A stretch of DNA of 64,000 nt from Microbacterium sp. ET2 (GCF_030347395.1 NZ_CP128170.1:992001-1056000), one strand, 5' to 3'; numbered from the stretch's first letter, positions 42,822 to 51,922 are shown. Made by a program: numbers and translations. Notes: generated from the letters alone by a model not told the origin.

Positions 42822-43897
42822 ACAGACTCATCCGCCATCGGCTGGTGTGGCCGACGCTGGCGCTCATCACCCTCGTCGTCATCAACACCATCGCCCGACC
42901 GCAGTTCATCAGTCTCACGATCCGCGACGGCCAGCTCTACGGCCCGTTGATCGACATCCTCCGCAACAGCGCCCCACTGATGCTCGTGGCATTGGGGATG
43001 ACCGTGGTCATCGCCACCCGCGGCATCGATCTTTCCGTCGGCGCCATCATGGCGGTCTCGGGCGCCGTCGCGATGACGATCATCGCGGACTCCCCCGACC
43101 CCGCCGGTGGCGGCACGGTCGCGATCGCGCTCGTCACCGCGCTGGCGGTCGCCCTGGTGCTCGGCGCGTGGAACGGTCTTCTCGTCTCCGCGCTCGGGAT
43201 TCAGCCGATCATCGCCACCCTCGTGCTCATGCTCGTCGGTCGGGGGGTGGCACTCCTCATCACGGGCGGCTTCATCACCACCGTCACGAGCGCGCCGTAC
43301 AAGTTCATCGCCACCGGATACGTTCTGGGCCTCCCCTTCGCACTGTTCATCTCGGCTGCCGTCATCACGGCGGTGGCCGTCCTCGAGCGGCGGACGGCAC
43401 TCGGGATGCTGACCGAGGCGGTGGGGATCAACCCCAAGGCCAGCCGACTCGCCGGGGTACGTGCCCGCGGCATCGTCTTCACCGCCTACGTCGGAAGCGG
43501 CCTGCTGGCCGGGATGGCGGGCATCCTGTACAGCTCCAACATCATGGCCGCCGACGCGAACGCCGCCGGTCTGTACATCGAGCTCTACGCCATCCTGGCC
43601 GTGGTCCTCGGCGGGACCTCGCTGATGGGCGGGAAATTCACGATCGCGGGGACGGTGATCGGTGTTCTGACCATCCAGACGCTGGAATCGACCATCCTCT
43701 TCCTCGGGGTGCCCTCCGCACAGGCGCCGGTCTTCTTCGCGATCGTCGTCATCGTCGCCGTGGTGATGCAGTCGCCGCGTTTGCACCGCGCGCTCCGGCG
43801 GCTCGTCACGAACCGTTGGGACTCGCCGCCGCCGGGCGGCTCGTCCTCCATGGCCGACGGCGCATCGAACGCGACGAAAGAGACGGTGGCGTCATGA
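42818..43897 (+). CDS. Sugar ABC transporter permease (YtfT-like)
   Basis: This 359-residue CUT2 permease has about eight to ten membrane helices and the family signatures MVVIATRGIDLSVGAIMAVSG-like (here MTVVIATRGIDLSVG near residue 60-75) and the loop INPKASRLAGVRARGIVF that contacts the ATPase. The C-terminal 30 residues are hydrophilic. It starts within the ATPase stop and overlaps the next permease gene as ATGA. Confidence 0.94.
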   Translation: MNRLIRHRLVWPTLALITLVVINTIARPQFISLTIRDGQLYGPLIDILRNSAPLMLVALGMTVVIATRGIDLSVGAIMAVSGAVAMTIIADSPDPAGGGTVAIALVTALAVALVLGAWNGLLVSALGIQPIIATLVLMLVGRGVALLITGGFITTVTSAPYKFIATGYVLGLPFALFISAAVITAVAVLERRTALGMLTEAVGINPKASRLAGVRARGIVFTAYVGSGLLAGMAGILYSSNIMAADANAAGLYIELYAILAVVLGGTSLMGGKFTIAGTVIGVLTIQTLESTILFLGVPSAQAPVFFAIVVIVAVVMQSPRLHRALRRLVTNRWDSPPPGGSSSMADGASNATKETVAS

Positions 43898-44916
43898 CCG
43901 GGATGCTGGAACGGCCGGTTTCGCGGCCCGCAGCGCTCGGCGCGCGGTATCGCACGTTCATGAGCCGGCATGCGTCGCTCCTCCCGACGCTCGCCGCCGT
44001 CGCGATTCTCCTCGCCCTTCTCATCGGCGCCCAGATCGCCTTCGGCAACTTCATCGCGCCGCGGAACCTCTCGGCGCTGCTGCTCAACAACGCGTATCTG
44101 GTCGTCCTCGCCGTCGGGATGACCTTCGTGATCCTGACCGGCGGCATCGACCTCTCCGTCGGATCGGTGATGGCGTTCACCGGCATCCTCGGTGCGAAGC
44201 TCCTCGCCGACGGCTCCCCCGCGGCCGTCGCGATCCCGCTCATGATCGTCGGCGGCGCGGCGATCGGGCTGCTCATCGGCGTGCTGATCCATTACTTCGA
44301 CGTGCAGCCGTTCATCGCGTCGCTCGCCGGGCTCTTCCTCGCCAGAGGTCTCGCGTTCGTCGTCAGCCTGTCGTCGATCCGGGTGGAGGATCCCGCTGTT
44401 CTGTGGCTTCAGCGCACGCGACTCACGGTCGGCGAGTGGTACATCACGCCGACCGGCATCCTGGCGCTCACCTCCGTCGCCGTCGCTTTCGTCGTGCTCC
44501 GCTGGACCCGGTTCGGACGGACCGTCTACGCGATCGGCGGCAATGAGCAGTCCGCCCGTCTCATGGGCCTTCCCGTCACGCGCACGAAGATCCTCGTCTA
44601 CGTCGTGAGCGGCGTCTGCAGCGGGCTCGCCGGACTCATCCTGACCGCTTTCTCGGGTGCCGGGTATCCGCTGAACGGCGTGGGCACCGAGCTCGACGCG
44701 ATCGCGGCCGTCGTCATCGGCGGGACGATTCTCACCGGCGGGAGCGGATATGTCATCGGTTCGCTGATCGGCGTTCTCGTGTACGGCGTGATACGCACGA
44801 TCATCGCCTTCGAAGGTGCGGACCCGTCGTGGACCCGGATCGTCATCGGCGCGCTGCTTCTGCTGTTCATCGTGGTCCAACGCGCGATCGTCGCACGATC
44901 AGACCGCCGTACCTAG
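43894..44916 (+). CDS. Sugar ABC transporter permease (YjfF-like)
   Basis: This 340-residue CUT2 permease carries MTFVILTGGIDLSVGSVMAF (about residues 75-94) and the coupling loop GGNEQSARLMGLPVTRTKIL. YtfT and YjfF form a heterodimeric channel, unlike RbsC-type homodimers, which agrees with two permease genes here. It follows YtfT with an ATGA overlap. Confidence 0.94.
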   Translation: MTGMLERPVSRPAALGARYRTFMSRHASLLPTLAAVAILLALLIGAQIAFGNFIAPRNLSALLLNNAYLVVLAVGMTFVILTGGIDLSVGSVMAFTGILGAKLLADGSPAAVAIPLMIVGGAAIGLLIGVLIHYFDVQPFIASLAGLFLARGLAFVVSLSSIRVEDPAVLWLQRTRLTVGEWYITPTGILALTSVAVAFVVLRWTRFGRTVYAIGGNEQSARLMGLPVTRTKILVYVVSGVCSGLAGLILTAFSGAGYPLNGVGTELDAIAAVVIGGTILTGGSGYVIGSLIGVLVYGVIRTIIAFEGADPSWTRIVIGALLLLFIVVQRAIVARSDRRT

Positions 44917-44966
44917 GCGCGGCGGTGCGGAGCCGGCCAGGTCGCCCGCCACGCCATAATGGCGTG

Positions 44967-46538
44967 ATGGACGAGCGGCGTCCGCTCTTGACGGTCACCG
45001 GGGCGACAGTAAGGTTCGGCGCCGAAGTCGCCCTCGATGACGTCGACTTCCGGGTCTTCCCCGGCGAAGTGCATTCGCTCATGGGTGAGAACGGCGCCGG
45101 GAAATCGACGCTCATCAAGGCGATCACCGGGGCTCTCCAGCTCCACAGCGGCACGATCAGCCTCGACGGCAGGGCGCAGCACTTCCCTTCCACCGCAGCG
45201 GCGCTGGGCGCCGGGATCAGCGCGGTGTACCAGGAGATCGACCTCCTTCCGAATCTCACCATCGCCGAGAACATCTGCCTCGGTCGAGAACCGCGGCGCT
45301 GGGGGGTCATCGATCGCCGGGCGTTGCACCGGCGCGCCGCGGCGGTGCTGCAGGATCTCGGGGTCTCTGTCGACCCGGCTTCCATCCTCGGGGGACATTC
45401 GCTCGCCGTCCAGCAGCTCGTCGCTCTCGCGCGGGCGATCTCGGTCGATGCCCGCATCCTGATCCTCGACGAGCCCACCTCGAGTCTCGATGTCGACGAG
45501 GTGACCGAATTGTTCCGGGTCATAGACGAGCTGAAGGCGAGGGATGTCGCGATCGTCTTCATCTCCCACTTCCTCGACCAGGTCTACGAGATCGCCGACC
45601 GCATCACGGTGCTGCGGAACGGCCGGCAGGTCGGCGAGTACGTCCCTGCCGAACTCCTGCGGATCGATCTCGTGCAGAAGATGCTCGGCCGCACTCTCGG
45701 CCCGCTCACCAACCGAGCCTCCCCTGAGGACGAGTCGGATGCGACCGTCGCCTACCTCAGTGCTCGAGGGGTGACGGCGTCCCCGGGCATCATGGACGCC
45801 GACCTCGAGCTGCACGAGGGCGAAGTGCTCGGCCTCGCCGGGCTTCTCGGTTCAGGTCGCACCGAGCTCGCGCGCGCCGTGAGCGGCATCGACCGGATCG
45901 ACCACGGGGTCATCTCCGTGGGGGGCAGACCCGCCGACTTCCGCACACCCCGACACGCGATCGCTCAGGGCGTCGTCTACTCTTCGGAGAATCGCAGGAC
46001 GGACGGGATCATCGGCCACCTGAGCGTGCAGGAGAACATCACCCTCGCGCTCCAGGCCGAAAGAGGCGCATTCCGCCCGCTGTCCGCTCAGCGGCGGCGT
46101 GAGCTCGCCACGAGCTGGATCGAGGCTCTCGACATCCGCCCCGCCGATCCCGATCGACCCGCGGGCGCACTCTCCGGCGGCAATCAGCAGAAGGTCCTGC
46201 TCGCGCGGCTGCTGGCGCTGTCGCCACGAGCGCTCCTGCTCGACGAGCCGACCCGCGGGATCGACGTCGGGGCGAAGGTCGAGATCCAGAATCTCGTCAG
46301 CGAGCTCGCCGACAACGGCCTGTCGGTGGTGTTCATCTCCGCGGAACTGGAAGAGGTGCTTCGCGTCGCGAACCGCGTCGCGGTGCTTCGCAACGGCCGC
46401 ATCGTCGCAACGGTTTCCTCCGAGACGGTGACGGTCGACTCGCTCCTCGCCCTCGTCGCTCAAGCGGACGGACCGGATGGGGCGCCGGACGAACCGCGTG
46501 GGGCGCCGGACGAACCGCGCGGGACGGTGGACACGTGA
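44967..46538 (+). CDS. Second sugar ABC transporter ATPase in the operon
   Basis: This 523-residue protein is a paralogue of the ATPase at 41289. It has Walker A GENGAGKS (40-47), ILILDEPTSSLD, VFISHFLDQVYEIADRITVL, and a second domain with LLGSGRTELARAVSG, LSGGNQQKVLLARLLAL and LLDEPTRGID. The motifs are intact, so it looks active. The C-terminus ends with a duplicated GAPDEPR heptad. Why one channel pair has two ATPases is unclear; it could serve another transporter. It overlaps the LacI gene by 4 bases. Confidence 0.92.
   Translation: MDERRPLLTVTGATVRFGAEVALDDVDFRVFPGEVHSLMGENGAGKSTLIKAITGALQLHSGTISLDGRAQHFPSTAAALGAGISAVYQEIDLLPNLTIAENICLGREPRRWGVIDRRALHRRAAAVLQDLGVSVDPASILGGHSLAVQQLVALARAISVDARILILDEPTSSLDVDEVTELFRVIDELKARDVAIVFISHFLDQVYEIADRITVLRNGRQVGEYVPAELLRIDLVQKMLGRTLGPLTNRASPEDESDATVAYLSARGVTASPGIMDADLELHEGEVLGLAGLLGSGRTELARAVSGIDRIDHGVISVGGRPADFRTPRHAIAQGVVYSSENRRTDGIIGHLSVQENITLALQAERGAFRPLSAQRRRELATSWIEALDIRPADPDRPAGALSGGNQQKVLLARLLALSPRALLLDEPTRGIDVGAKVEIQNLVSELADNGLSVVFISAELEEVLRVANRVAVLRNGRIVATVSSETVTVDSLLALVAQADGPDGAPDEPRGAPDEPRGTVDT
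46479..46519. repeat. 21-base tandem duplication at the 3' end of the second ATPase gene
   Basis: Two copies of a GGGGCGCCGGACGAACCGCG unit with a 21-base period (46479-46498 and 46500-46519) encode GAPDEPR twice. It is in frame and lies in a hydrophilic tail. Confidence 0.85.
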
Positions 46539-47548
46539 CCGACGAACGTTCCGCGCGTTCGGCGAACATCTTCGACGTGGCGCGCCTGGCCGGGGTTTCC
46601 CACCAGACCGTTTCCCGCGTCCTCAACGACATGCCGAACGTGAGGCCGGCCACCCGGGCTCGGGTCGAACAGGCGATCGCGCAGCTTCGCTACAGCCCCT
46701 CCCCTGCGGCGCGAGCGCTCGTGACACGGCGGACGCGCACGATCGGGCTGATCACGCCGGCCGTGTCGGATTACGGTCCGACGTCGATCGCGATGCAGTT
46801 CAGCATCGCGGCACGCGCGGAGCGATACAGCGTCGAGTCCGTCAGCATCCCCGGCGGCAACGCCTCCGCGGCACGATCGGCAGTGGAGGAGCTTCTCCGC
46901 CAGCGGGTGGACGCCGTCGTCATCGTCGTGGTGGATTCGACGGTGCTGGAGGTGGTGCGCGGGCTTCAGCTCGGCGTGCCGCTCGTCGCATCCGTCTCCT
47001 CACCGCGGCGGAGCCCGTTCATCGTGTCCATGGATCAATATCGAGGGGCTCGCTCCGCCGCCCGCCATCTCGTCGAGCTCGGCCACACCCGGATTGTCCA
47101 CCTCGCCGGCCCCGCACACGCGCCCGACGCGATGGAGCGGATTCGCGGATGGCGAGACGAGCTCGTCGCCCACCGGCTCGAGATCGACGAGCCGCATCAC
47201 GGCGACTGGTCTGCCGCGAGCGGGCATCGCCTGGGGTCGGGCCTCGACATCCGTGCCGGATCGGCGGTCTTCGTCGCGAACGACAGCATGGCGATCGGAC
47301 TGCTGTCGGCCCTTCGGGAGCGCGGTCTTCGCGTGCCCGACGATGTCAGCGTCGTCGGGTTCGACGATATCCCGGAGGCCGGCTACCTCTACCCCCCGCT
47401 CACGACGGTCAGGCAGGACTTCGCCACACTCGGCGAGCTGATGATGCAGAAGGTCCTCATCGCGGTCGAGGAGCCGGATTCGGTGACCGAGGACACCCCC
47501 CTGCCCACGCATCTGGTGGTGCGACAGTCGACGTCGCCACCGCGCTGA
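46535..47548 (+). CDS. LacI-family regulator in the sugar ABC operon
   Basis: This 337-residue protein has HTH NIFDVARLAGVSHQTVSRVL (about residues 11-30) and an effector domain ending VSVVGFDDIPEAGYLYPPLT. The GTG start overlaps the preceding ATPase stop (GTGA). As part of the operon it could form a feedback loop by binding the composite operators at 40086-40133; the LacI at 38955 is the competing candidate. Confidence 0.9.
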   Translation: MTDERSARSANIFDVARLAGVSHQTVSRVLNDMPNVRPATRARVEQAIAQLRYSPSPAARALVTRRTRTIGLITPAVSDYGPTSIAMQFSIAARAERYSVESVSIPGGNASAARSAVEELLRQRVDAVVIVVVDSTVLEVVRGLQLGVPLVASVSSPRRSPFIVSMDQYRGARSAARHLVELGHTRIVHLAGPAHAPDAMERIRGWRDELVAHRLEIDEPHHGDWSAASGHRLGSGLDIRAGSAVFVANDSMAIGLLSALRERGLRVPDDVSVVGFDDIPEAGYLYPPLTTVRQDFATLGELMMQKVLIAVEEPDSVTEDTPLPTHLVVRQSTSPPR

Positions 47549-47565
47549 CGTGGCAAGGTGATCAG

Positions 47566-48414
47566 ATGCGCATCGCACTCACTGGTTCATCCGGCAAGCT
47601 CGGCTCCGTCGTGGCTCGCGAACTCCGCGCGGGCGGCATCGAGGTCATCGGCCTCGACGTCGCCGCAGAGCGCAGCCCCGGGTTCGTCCAGGTCGACCTC
47701 ACCGACTACGGTCAGGTCGTCGACGCCCTCGGCTCGGTGAACGACCAGCACGACGGCGTCGACGCCGTGGTGCACCTCGGAGCGATCCCCGCACCGGGGA
47801 TTCGCAGCGACGTGGCGACCTTCCACAACAACATGACGGCCACCTTCAACGTCTTCCACGCCGCCATCCGCGTGGGCGTACGCCGGATCGTCGCCGCCTC
47901 CAGTGAGACCGTGCTGGGTCTTCCCTTCGACGTACCGCCGCCCTACGCACCGGTCGACGAGGAGTACGAGCCGCGTCCCGAGAGCATCTATTCGCTGGTG
48001 AAGACCCTCGAAGAGCGGATGGCGCGGGAGCTGGTGCGCTGGCACCCCGAGCTGTCCATCACCGCGCTGCGGTTCTCGAACGTCATGGTTCCCGAGGACT
48101 ACTCCGAGTTCCCCTCGTTCGACGCCGATGCCCGTCGGCGGAAGTGGAACCTCTGGGGGTACATCGACGCGCGCGACGGCGCGCAGGCGATAGAACGGGC
48201 CCTCCGCGTGGCCGAACCCGGCTTCGAGGCGTTCATCATCGCCGCCGCCGACACCGTCATGAGCCGTCCGAACGCCGAGCTGCTGGCCGAGGTGTTCCCA
48301 GACGTCGAGGTACGCGGCGAGGTCGGAGAGAACGACACTCTGCTGTCGATCGACAAGGCACGCCGGATGCTCGGCTACGAGCCTCGCCACTCGTGGCGGG
48401 ACGAGGTCGGCTGA
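47566..48414 (+). CDS. NAD-dependent epimerase/dehydratase family oxidoreductase
   Basis: This 282-residue extended SDR has TGSSGKLG (residues 6-13), an acidic residue after the second strand (GLDVA) that suggests NAD, DAVVHLGAIPAPG and the catalytic YSLVK with Ser in AASSET. It resembles uronate/sugar dehydrogenases and GalE-like proteins. At the end of the arabinose operon it may oxidise a sugar lactol, but the substrate is a guess. It starts 17 bases after the LacI stop. Confidence 0.82.
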   Translation: MRIALTGSSGKLGSVVARELRAGGIEVIGLDVAAERSPGFVQVDLTDYGQVVDALGSVNDQHDGVDAVVHLGAIPAPGIRSDVATFHNNMTATFNVFHAAIRVGVRRIVAASSETVLGLPFDVPPPYAPVDEEYEPRPESIYSLVKTLEERMARELVRWHPELSITALRFSNVMVPEDYSEFPSFDADARRRKWNLWGYIDARDGAQAIERALRVAEPGFEAFIIAAADTVMSRPNAELLAEVFPDVEVRGEVGENDTLLSIDKARRMLGYEPRHSWRDEVG

Positions 48415-48437
48415 CCGTCTCTCCGCACCGATGCCGA

Positions 48438-48464
48438 AGCGGCGCCGGAAGTACCGGCGCCGCT
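48438..48464. terminator. Hairpin terminator of the sugar ABC operon
   Basis: AGCGGCGCCGG (48438-48448) pairs perfectly with CCGGCGCCGCT (48454-48464) around AAGTA, 24 bases after the SDR stop. There is no T-tract. Confidence 0.6.
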
Positions 48465-48611
48465 GACGGATCGGACGCGCTTCTGAAACCGCGGATGCCC
48501 GGGCGGAACGCGCTTGGTAGACTTGACGAGCTCTGTGCATCACCTCGCGCTTCGCGCAAAGGCGGCACGAAACGCCGCCGGACGATCCGGGCGGCCGACC
48601 GAATCGACCTG

Positions 48612-49850
48612 ATGCACGTGACTCCGTCTGCTGCGCCCCGCCCGACATCGCTGATCCGGGCCGCGGGGCTGTCGTACTTCCCGATCGCGCTCGTCGCGCG
48701 TCTGCCGTTCGCGATGGTGGTCGTCGGGCTTCTGACCCTCGTGGTCTCCGCCCGCGATTCTCTGGCTCTCGGCGGGGTGACCGCCGCGGTGACCGGCCTC
48801 GGCACCGCCATGTTCGGCCCGCTCCTCGGTGCCGCCGCCGACCGGTTCGGTCAACGACGGGTGCTGCTGTGCGCGGGCCTGGCCAACAGCGTGCTGCTCG
48901 TCGCCATCGCCTGGCTGGCCTTCGCCCCGGTCCCCGATGCGGCGGTGCTCGCTGCCGGGTTCCTCATCGGCGCGTCCACGCCCCAGGTCGCCCCGCTGTC
49001 GCGGAGCCGCCTCGTGGGGATCATCGCCCGCGCCGTCGACCCGGCCCGCCGGGACGCCGTGGTCAGCGGCACGATGGCCTACGAGTCGGCCGCTGACGAG
49101 ATCGTCTTCGTCTTCGGTCCGGTGATCGTCGGCGTCCTCGCCGCCACGCTCGATCCTGTCGCGCCCGTCCTCGGCGCCGCCGCCCTGGCGGTGATCTTCG
49201 TGTCGGCCTTCGCGCTGCATCCATCCGCCCGGGTCGAACCCGGTGTGCGTGACGGCGCTCCCTCACCCGCCCCGGTGCGCGAGCTCACCCGGGTCGCCGC
49301 ACCCGTCGTGGGAGCTCTGGGAATGGGCCTGTTCTTCGGCACGATGCTCACGTCGCTGACGTCGTTCATGGCCGATCGGGGCATCGCCGAGCAGGCGGGC
49401 GTCGTCTACGGCGCGATGGGACTCGGCTCGGCAGCGCTGGCGCTGGGTGTCGCCGCCTTCCCCGCCCGGTTCACGCTCGGCGCGCGCTGGATCGTGTTCG
49501 CCGCCATCCTCGTCGCCGGCACCCTGGTGCTCCCGTTCGTGACGAGTGTGGTGGCCATGACCCTCACCCTCCTCGTCATCGGTGTGGGTATCGGCCCGAC
49601 CCTCGTCACCCAGTACAGCCTCGCCGCGCACCGAAGCCCTCTCGGGCGCTCGTCGACGGTGATGACGATGCTCGGCTCCGGCATCGTGGTCGGCCAATCG
49701 GCCTCGACCGCGGTGGCCGGAATCGTCGCGGAGTACCTGGGGACGGATGCTGCGCTGACGCTGCCGTTTCTCGCCGCGGCGATCGTGCTGCTGGCGGGAG
49801 TCGTCGACGCGCTGGTGAGGCCCCGCAGACAAGTACGGTTCGGCAACTAG
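48612..49850 (+). CDS. MFS transporter
   Basis: This 412-residue protein has twelve predicted helices with motif A-like GAAADRFGQRRVLL after helix 2 and LGAAALAVIFVSAFAL before the central loop. It resembles small-molecule exporters. The substrate is unknown. It is probably a single gene with its own promoter in the 197-base space upstream, which also holds a GGCGGC/GCCGCC hairpin (48561-48579). Confidence 0.85.
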   Translation: MHVTPSAAPRPTSLIRAAGLSYFPIALVARLPFAMVVVGLLTLVVSARDSLALGGVTAAVTGLGTAMFGPLLGAAADRFGQRRVLLCAGLANSVLLVAIAWLAFAPVPDAAVLAAGFLIGASTPQVAPLSRSRLVGIIARAVDPARRDAVVSGTMAYESAADEIVFVFGPVIVGVLAATLDPVAPVLGAAALAVIFVSAFALHPSARVEPGVRDGAPSPAPVRELTRVAAPVVGALGMGLFFGTMLTSLTSFMADRGIAEQAGVVYGAMGLGSAALALGVAAFPARFTLGARWIVFAAILVAGTLVLPFVTSVVAMTLTLLVIGVGIGPTLVTQYSLAAHRSPLGRSSTVMTMLGSGIVVGQSASTAVAGIVAEYLGTDAALTLPFLAAAIVLLAGVVDALVRPRRQVRFGN

Positions 49851-49866
49851 ACACAACTTCTCCGTG

Positions 49867-49907
49867 TTGGCAAGCACATTGCCGACGCTTTTGCGGGCGC
49901 CTACGGT
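49867..49907 (+). promoter_or_regulatory. Promoter and dyad operator of the second CUT1 operon
   Basis: TTGCCG (49879-49884) and TACGGT (49902-49907) are exactly 17 bases apart. TTGGCAA-N5-TTGCCGA (49867-49885), a dyad with one mismatch, covers the -35 box. A repressor, perhaps LacI-family, is expected, but none is encoded next to the operon. Confidence 0.55.
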
Positions 49908-49942
49908 CCGAAGGATCCCAGATGGATCCCAGAGGAGGACCG

Positions 49943-49978
49943 ATGCATCATCGACGGATGCCGCGGGTGCGGGCATGA
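49943..49978 (+). CDS. Short leader peptide, 11 residues
   Basis: ATG at 49943 follows AGAGGAGG at a 5-base distance, the strongest ribosome site nearby. The ORF reads M-H-H-R-R-M-P-R-V-R-A and stops with TGA at 49976-49978, overlapping the permease ATG at 49975 as ATGA. The permease itself has no separate ribosome site, so its translation probably depends on this ORF. The peptide is basic (four Arg, two His). It could be a coupling device or a regulatory leader. Confidence 0.5.
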   Translation: MHHRRMPRVRA

Positions 49979-50907
49979 GCCTCATCGCCCGCCGGGCGCC
50001 CGCAGCGCGGGACCGGTACAACCGGCGAGAGGCCATCGCAGGCTACCTGTTCATCTCCCCGTGGATCATCGGGTTCCTGATCTTCACAGCCGGGGCGATG
50101 GCGTACAGCCTCTACATCTCCTTCAGCAACTACAACCTCGCCACCAACAGCGCACGGCCGGTCGGTTTCGACAATTACGCCAACCTGTTCGAAGACCCGA
50201 GGGTCGGCGTCTCGCTCGCCAACACGCTCTTCTACGTGGTGATGGCGGTGCCGCTGGAGATCATGTTCGCCCTCTTCCTCGCGATGCTCCTCGCGCGCGC
50301 GAGCCGCGGTGGGGGGATCTTCCGGACGCTCTACTACCTGCCCAAGATGACGCCCGCCGTCGCGACGGCGGCGGTGTTCTTCCTGCTGCTGAACGGCAAC
50401 TCCGGCGCGATCAACCAGTTCCTCCGCCTCTTCGGCATTCAGGGGCCGCAGTGGCTGGTCGACCCCGCCTGGGTGAAGCCGAGCATCGTCCTGATGACGC
50501 TGTGGACGGTCGCGGGGACGATGGTGATCTTCCTCGCTGCTCTGAAGAACGTCCCCGTCGAGCTCTACGAGGTCGCCTCCCTCGACGGCGCGGGACCGGT
50601 GCGGAAGTTCTTCTCCATCACCCTGCCGATGATCTCGGGCGCGATGTTCTTCAACGTCATCGTCCTGTCCATCGCGGCGTTCCAGATCTTCGACCAGGCG
50701 TACCTGCTGTTCTGGCGCGACCAGAGCAACTCCTCGCCGGAGGCATCGCTGTTCTACGCCATCTACCTGTTCCAACAGGCCTTCCGACAGTTCAACTTCG
50801 GCTTCGCCGCGGCGATGGCGTGGCTGCTGTTCGTCATCATCATGATCATCACGGTCATCCAGGTGAAGTTCGGCAGCCGATTCGTCTACTACGAGGGGGA
50901 CCGCTGA
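49975..50907 (+). CDS. Carbohydrate ABC transporter permease (CUT1, MalF-like)
   Basis: This 310-residue permease has six helices starting with GYLFISPWIIGFLIFTAGAM and EAA loop LYEVASLDGAGPVRKFFSIT (about residues 200-219). The start at 49975 lies in the stop of the short leader ORF. It forms a heterodimer with the following permease (1-base overlap). It has no ATPase gene nearby. The sugar is unknown. Confidence 0.93.
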   Translation: MSLIARRAPAARDRYNRREAIAGYLFISPWIIGFLIFTAGAMAYSLYISFSNYNLATNSARPVGFDNYANLFEDPRVGVSLANTLFYVVMAVPLEIMFALFLAMLLARASRGGGIFRTLYYLPKMTPAVATAAVFFLLLNGNSGAINQFLRLFGIQGPQWLVDPAWVKPSIVLMTLWTVAGTMVIFLAALKNVPVELYEVASLDGAGPVRKFFSITLPMISGAMFFNVIVLSIAAFQIFDQAYLLFWRDQSNSSPEASLFYAIYLFQQAFRQFNFGFAAAMAWLLFVIIMIITVIQVKFGSRFVYYEGDR

Positions 50908-51860
50908 TGTCGGCGACACTCCAGACACCGGGCGTCGCGCGTCCCACGCCGGAACTCGCTGCAGCAGCCGCAGGTGACGCGCCACCCCGCTCCCGCTGGC
51001 GTCGCGCGCTGTCGCAGCCGAAGACGCTGGCGGGCAGGGTCGTCCTCGCCATCGCCCTGATCCTCTTCTCGCTGCTCTTCCTGTACCCCTTCGCCTGGCT
51101 CGTCGCCGCGAGCCTGAAGCCCCGCGGCGAGGTGTTCGACAACGCGCTCATCCCGCGCACCTTCGTGCCCGAAAACTACATCGAGGTCTGGAATCAGCTG
51201 CCGCTGCTCAGCTGGATGTGGAACAGCATCGCCATCGCGCTCCTCGCGGCTACCGCCGTGGCGATCTCCAGCTCGATCGTCGCCTTCGGGTTCGCGTACT
51301 TCCGCTTCCCCGGCCGCGGGCTGATGTTCGGGCTGGTCCTGGCGACGATGATGCTGCCGGGCGCGGTGACGATGATCCCGATCTACCTCATCTGGAAGGA
51401 GACCGGGTTCCTGGGCACCTGGGTGCCGCTGTGGGGGATGAACCTGTTCGGTTCGGCGTTCTACATTTTCCTGCAGCGGCAGTTCTACCTCGGGCTTCCC
51501 CGTGAGCTGTTCGAGGCGGCCAAGCTCGACGGCGTCAGCAACTGGGGTCTGTTCTGGCGCATCGCGATGCCGCTGTCGATCCCGTCCTTCATCATCGTGT
51601 TCCTCTTCGAGTTCCAGGCGAGCTGGAACAACCTGCAGGCGGCACTGATCTACCTCAACGCCGGCGGGGTGGAGGACTTCACGGCGCCGCTGGGCATCGC
51701 CTACGCCATGACGAAGTACAGCCCTACCGCGGGAGGCCAGGGCGACTACCAGTACGTGATGGTGGCCTCTCTCCTCGTGACACTCCCGATGCTGATCCTC
51801 TTCGCCTTCGGGCAGCGCTACTTCATCGAGGGCGTCGCCACTCAGGGGCGGAAGGGATGA
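50907..51860 (+). CDS. Carbohydrate ABC transporter permease (CUT1, MalG-like)
   Basis: This 317-residue permease has a hydrophilic N-terminal 40 residues, six helices (first VVLAIALILFSLLFLYPFAW) and EAA loop LFEAAKLDGVSNWGLFWRIA (about residues 205-224). Its ATG shares one base with the stop of the MalF-like gene. It ends 62 bases before the binding protein start. Confidence 0.93.
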   Translation: MSATLQTPGVARPTPELAAAAAGDAPPRSRWRRALSQPKTLAGRVVLAIALILFSLLFLYPFAWLVAASLKPRGEVFDNALIPRTFVPENYIEVWNQLPLLSWMWNSIAIALLAATAVAISSSIVAFGFAYFRFPGRGLMFGLVLATMMLPGAVTMIPIYLIWKETGFLGTWVPLWGMNLFGSAFYIFLQRQFYLGLPRELFEAAKLDGVSNWGLFWRIAMPLSIPSFIIVFLFEFQASWNNLQAALIYLNAGGVEDFTAPLGIAYAMTKYSPTAGGQGDYQYVMVASLLVTLPMLILFAFGQRYFIEGVATQGRKG

Positions 51861-51922
51861 CGCCGGAGCGGCCCTCGCCGGATGCGCCACGAGCCTGTGT
51901 ACCACCAAGGGAAAGGAAACTC

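Noticed and set aside
46437..46540. Duplicated 21-base unit as a protein-binding iteron
   Set aside because: It is in frame inside a coding sequence, has only two copies, and encodes a hydrophilic heptad.
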